Under the pieces are notes generated by a model, which was not told the origin of the DNA, did not search any database, and was given only the letters and a program-made list of their open reading frames with translations. DNA of 64,000 nucleotides from Novosphingobium sp. PhB165 (GTDB lineage: Bacteria > Pseudomonadota > Alphaproteobacteria > Sphingomonadales > Sphingomonadaceae): NCBI RefSeq assembly GCF_004341845.1, contig NZ_SLVB01000001.1, forward strand, positions 186,001 to 250,000. The letters are read 5' to 3'. The position numbers and the translations under genes are program-made. Positions within the stretch are counted from its first letter, which is position 1. Every line of letters starts with the position of its first letter. This document shows, piece after piece, positions 60,955 to 64,000 of the stretch.

Positions 60955-61254
60955 TCAAGGCGAAAATATTCGGGCCCGGAAGTGCTTGGATTTTCGTTGT
61001 TTTTGAGTGCCCTCGTTCGGTGTGAAAGCGAGTGGGGCGTTCTGGGCTCGCGATTCGGAATCGAGAACGGGCGCCTTGGCGCGAACGAACACGCGGTGCG
61101 TGAGGCGGGCATTTGCGAACTGCCGCCGCAGTCTGGCGATGGCGGGCAGGGCGGCGCGCAGAGTGGCAGCGATGGTGGCGCCTGCGAGCAAGGCGCCGAG
61201 CATGAAGAGCGAATGTCCGGCGATGGAGACAATCTCTATAGGGGTGAGATCCAT
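60955..61254 (-). CDS. Small membrane protein, neighbour of the previous one
   Basis: A 99-residue protein with a hydrophobic helix (SLFMLGALLAGATIAATLRA) followed by basic residues (RLRRQFANARLTHRVFVRAK) and a polar tail. Helix then 'TLR' and a basic region are shared with the 60552-60824 product, so a duplicated pair is possible. The gene precedes a long gap before rpsB on the other strand. Confidence 0.55.
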   Translation of the reverse strand: MDLTPIEIVSIAGHSLFMLGALLAGATIAATLRAALPAIARLRRQFANARLTHRVFVRAKAPVLDSESRAQNAPLAFTPNEGTQKQRKSKHFRARIFSP

Positions 61255-61670
61255 AAACCGGGTTCCTCGCACGCGCTTCGCTCCGGCGAAGCCGCATCCC
61301 GTGCGGGCAAAATCCTTTTGCAGCAGGGCTGTTCGAGAATCGCGGTTCCCGTAAGCGGATCGTCTGCCGGGATGGCTCTGTGGAAAAGCTGTGGGAACAC
61401 GGTGGTTTCCCGGGGGATATGAAATCTGCGGCGGTCCGGGGCGGCGCTGCGCCGGGCGGGAAGCGCGGCTCCTGCGCGATTGGGGCTGGATTTTGCCGAC
61501 GAACCGGACTAAGGGCGGCCCCGCCTGAAGCAGGGGACCGAATTCGCGGTTCTCTCGCGACTCGGGCAATCCACATGGAAAGCGCACATACCGGTGCTTC
61601 GCGGCCAGAGCCTTATGGTTCCCCGCCTGGTTCCAGCTTTCCAGAGGCTCAAACCGGAAGGAATTATCTT
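61255..61670 (+). promoter_or_regulatory. Long leader region upstream of rpsB; no gene
   Basis: 416 nt without a convincing gene precede rpsB. rpsB-tsf mRNAs of proteobacteria often have structured leaders for S2 autoregulation. GC-rich pairs such as GGCGGCCCCGCC near 61516 could form stems, but no defined motif was recognised. GGAAGGAATTATCTT before the ATG is the ribosome site. Confidence 0.35.
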
Positions 61671-62426
61671 ATGGCGGCACCTGTCGTCACCATGCAGCAG
61701 CTCATCGAAGCCGGCGCCCACTTCGGCCACCAGACCCACCGCTGGAACCCGCGGATGAAGCCGTACATCTTCGGCGCCCGCAACGGCATCCACATTATCG
61801 ACCTGTCGCAGACCGTGCCCCTGATGGCCCGCGCTCTCGAGTTCGTGCAGGCAACTGTCCAGGCCGGTGGCAAGGTTCTCTTCGTCGGCACCAAGCGCCA
61901 GGCTCAGGAGCCGATCGCTCAGGCTGCCCGCGCTTGCGGCCAGCATTACGTCAACCACCGCTGGCTGGGCGGCATGCTCACCAACTGGAAGACCATCTCG
62001 GGTTCGATCAAGCGCTTCAAGGCTCTTGAAGAGCAGCTTTCGGGTGACACCGCCGGTCTCACCAAGAAGGAAGTTCTCCAGCTGACGCGCGAGCGCGACA
62101 AGCTTGAGCTTTCGCTCGGCGGTATCCGCGACATGGGTGGCATTCCGGACGTGATGTTCGTGATCGACGCCAACAAGGAAGCGCTGGCCATCAAGGAAGC
62201 CAACGTCCTTGGCATCCCCGTCATCGCCGTGCTCGACACCAACGTCGACCCGCAGGGCATCTCGTTCCCGATCCCGGGTAACGACGACGCCAGCCGCGCC
62301 GTGCGTCTGTACTGCGAGGCCGTTGCCCAGGCAGCGACCAAGGGTGGCCGTGACGCGCTCGTGAACAGCGGTGCCGACATCGGCGCCATGGACGAGCCGG
62401 TTGCCGAAGAGGCTATCGAGGCCTGA
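61671..62426 (+). CDS. rpsB: 30S ribosomal protein S2
   Basis: The 251-residue protein has [24 protein letters not shown], with [26 protein letters not shown] and [22 protein letters not shown]. It is part of the small subunit head. It precedes tsf as in most bacteria. Confidence 0.97.
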   Translation: MAAPVVTMQQLIEAGAHFGHQTHRWNPRMKPYIFGARNGIHIIDLSQTVPLMARALEFVQATVQAGGKVLFVGTKRQAQEPIAQAARACGQHYVNHRWLGGMLTNWKTISGSIKRFKALEEQLSGDTAGLTKKEVLQLTRERDKLELSLGGIRDMGGIPDVMFVIDANKEALAIKEANVLGIPVIAVLDTNVDPQGISFPIPGNDDASRAVRLYCEAVAQAATKGGRDALVNSGADIGAMDEPVAEEAIEA

Positions 62427-62543
62427 TAGGTCCGGCGACGACTTTTTCGTCATGGAATTGTCGCGCGCCGGGTCCAATGGGCCTGGCGCGCATCCATTTT
62501 AAGGGCCGAGAACCGGTCCGACCCAAACAAGAGGATTTGAGCG

Positions 62544-63467
62544 ATGGCTTACACCGCCGCTGACGTGAAGAACCTGCGCGAGCGCACTGGCGCCGGCATG
62601 ATGGACTGCAAGAAGGCTCTGGACGAGACCGGTGGCGACATCGAAGCCGCTGTGGACGCTCTGCGCGCCAAGGGTCTGGCTGCTGCCGCCAAGAAGTCGA
62701 GCCGCACCGCGGCTGAAGGCCTCGTCGGCGTGACCGTGACCGGCACCAAGGGCGTTGCCGTCGAAGTCAACTCGGAAACCGACTTCGTCGCCAAGAACGA
62801 CCAGTTCCAGGACTTCGTCCGCAAGACCACCGAAGTCGCCCTCGGCGTTGCCGGTGACGACGTGGAAGCGCTCAAGGCTGCTGCCTACCCGGGCGGCGGC
62901 ACCGTTGGCGACGCGCTGACCAACAATGTCGCGACCATCGGTGAGAACCAGCAGGTTCGCCGCATGAAGACCGTCGAAGTGGCCCAGGGCCTCGTCGTTC
63001 CCTACATGCACAACGCTGCCGCGCCGAACCTCGGCAAGATCGGCGTGCTCGTGGCGCTCGAATCGGAAGCTCCGGCTGCCGCTCTCGAAGCCCTTGGCAA
63101 GCAGATCGCGATGCACATCGCCGCTGCCTTCCCGCTGGCTCTGACCGCTGACGACCTCGACGCCGACCTGATCGCTCGCGAGCGCAAGATCGCCGAAGAA
63201 AAGGCCGCCGAATCGGGCAAGCCCGAAGCCGTGCAGGCCAAGATGGTCGATGGCGCGATCGCCAAGTACGCCAAGGAAAACGCTCTGCTTTCGCAGGTCT
63301 TCGTCATGGACAACAAGACCCCGATCCAGCAGGTCGTCGACCAGGCCGGCAAGGAAGCCGGTGCCAAGATCGTGCTGAAGGACTACGTCCGCTTCCAGCT
63401 CGGCGAAGGCATCGAGAAGGAAGTTTCGGACTTCGCCGCCGAAGTGGCTGCCGCTGTCGCCGGCTGA
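62544..63467 (+). CDS. tsf: Elongation factor Ts
   Basis: A 307-residue protein with the [21 protein letters not shown] signature as [35 protein letters not shown] (the TDFV contact of EF-Tu) and the C-terminal module. It exchanges GDP on EF-Tu. It ends with a strong terminator. Confidence 0.97.
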   Translation: MAYTAADVKNLRERTGAGMMDCKKALDETGGDIEAAVDALRAKGLAAAAKKSSRTAAEGLVGVTVTGTKGVAVEVNSETDFVAKNDQFQDFVRKTTEVALGVAGDDVEALKAAAYPGGGTVGDALTNNVATIGENQQVRRMKTVEVAQGLVVPYMHNAAAPNLGKIGVLVALESEAPAAALEALGKQIAMHIAAAFPLALTADDLDADLIARERKIAEEKAAESGKPEAVQAKMVDGAIAKYAKENALLSQVFVMDNKTPIQQVVDQAGKEAGAKIVLKDYVRFQLGEGIEKEVSDFAAEVAAAVAG

Positions 63468-63488
63468 TCCTTCGCGGATACCGAGATA

Positions 63489-63530
63489 AGAAAAGGGCCG
63501 GGGAGCTTTGGCTTCCCGGCCCTTTTTCTT
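63489..63530 (+). terminator. Terminator of rpsB-tsf
   Basis: AAAAGGGCCGGGGAGC / GCTTCCCGGCCCTTTTT stem with a TTTG loop region, followed by CTTTG. Confidence 0.9.
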
Positions 63531-63546
63531 TGCGTGCGTGCCGGGA

Positions 63547-63999
63547 TCAATAGGCGGCGGTAAAGCGCGCGCGGCTGTGCCGGTGGGCTTCCAGTTCGTC
63601 GACCATGGCCACGGCAAAGTCCGCGAAGCTGATCTTGCTCTCGCCTGCATCGTCGGTGACGAGCTGGTCGGTGCCGGGGCGATAGCTTCCGGTGCGCGGG
63701 CCTTCGAAGATCAGGGCTGCGGGTGAGAAGAAAGTCCAGTCCACGTCCTTGGTCTGACGCAGCACATCGAGGAATGCGATCCCGCCCATGGCCGCACCCT
63801 TCCAGGCTTCGGGAAATTCGGGATCGTCGATCACCCGCACGCCCGGCGCCACTTCGAGGCTGGCGGCGCCGCCGGTGATCAGCAGGCGCGGCACGCCGGC
63901 CTTGCGGACAGCGGCCAGCAGGGCTTCGGCGGTAACATCGAAGTGCAGGGCGCTGATTACGGCATCGTTGCCCGCGATGAGGGCGGCGAGGGCATCGGA
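63547..63999 (-). CDS. NAD(P)-binding reductase/epimerase, 5'-partial
   Basis: The C-terminal 151 residues of a Rossmann-fold protein are in the window; the frame is open to the edge. Visible are NDAVISALHFD, PRLLITGGAASLEVAPG, FLDVLRQTKDVDWTFFSP and the closing KISFADFAVAMVDELE. This layout fits the YwnB/NmrA-like atypical SDR group. The N-terminal GxxGxxG would be outside. Substrate is unknown. Confidence 0.8.
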   Translation of the reverse strand, partial: SDALAALIAGNDAVISALHFDVTAEALLAAVRKAGVPRLLITGGAASLEVAPGVRVIDDPEFPEAWKGAAMGGIAFLDVLRQTKDVDWTFFSPAALIFEGPRTGSYRPGTDQLVTDDAGESKISFADFAVAMVDELEAHRHSRARFTAAY

Positions 64000-64000
64000 A

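Overview
The base composition, gene content and operon layouts point to a GC-rich alphaproteobacterium of the order Sphingomonadales, probably a Novosphingobium- or Sphingobium-like organism. This is an inference from gene content: a CpdR-type receiver protein, a split b'/b ATP synthase stator, a SapC-family protein, an FYDLN-acid protein, a trpF/trpB/trpA/folC cluster, and many small exported proteins of the sphingomonad kind. Most of the window is ordinary chromosome. Housekeeping operons alternate with single metabolic genes, and short palindromic repeats lie between them.

Bases 1-4383 are the right end of an integrated phage or genomic island. A tightly overlapped set of small phage-type genes (a Lar-like zinc protein, a cytosine methyltransferase locus, a 66-residue protein, an adenine-type methyltransferase and a 116-residue protein) runs into a tyrosine recombinase gene. 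The recombinase faces the 3' end of a tRNA-Val(GAC) gene, the likely attachment site. The most striking feature of the window is at 656-1954. Two long frames on the same strand start 5 nt apart and overlap along the whole length of the shorter one. One (661-1917) carries cytosine-5 methyltransferase motifs at both ends. The other (656-1954) carries a Trp/Pro-rich phage protein and is the frame that joins its neighbours by GTGA and ATGA overlaps.

From 4.5 to 20 kb the window holds cpdR, an N-formylglutamate amidohydrolase, a probable small RNA with an anti-Shine-Dalgarno motif and its own promoter and terminator, a SapC-family protein, an FAD-linked 2-hydroxyacid oxidase, a DEAD-box helicase, a carboxylesterase, a sterol-desaturase-like enzyme, a UvrD/PcrA helicase, two exported proteins with a shared Cys motif, and rsmD coupled to an RluB-type pseudouridine synthase with a long disordered N-terminus.

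From 20 to 33 kb there is an AmpG-like permease, folC-trpA-trpB, a small outer-membrane barrel gene placed between trpB and trpF, a lipoprotein, a SIMPL protein, pyrF, a LapA-domain protein, purB, an EEP-family lipoprotein, an NRDE protein and radC. From 33.8 to 42.2 kb come the ydbH-ynbE-ydbL envelope operon, the FO operon atpI-B-E-F'-F, an exported protein and a frameshifted remnant of an MgtE-type magnesium transporter.

From 42 to 64 kb the window holds purT, gloB, rpsA, cmk, aroA, tRNA-Ala, ffh-rpsP-rimM, then trmD-rplS after a two-gene insertion, a gene for HU, rlmB, tRNA-Tyr, psd-pssA, rpsB-tsf and a partial NAD(P)-binding reductase. Several families of dispersed inverted repeats mark the gaps. 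No rRNA, CRISPR array or complete insertion sequence was seen.
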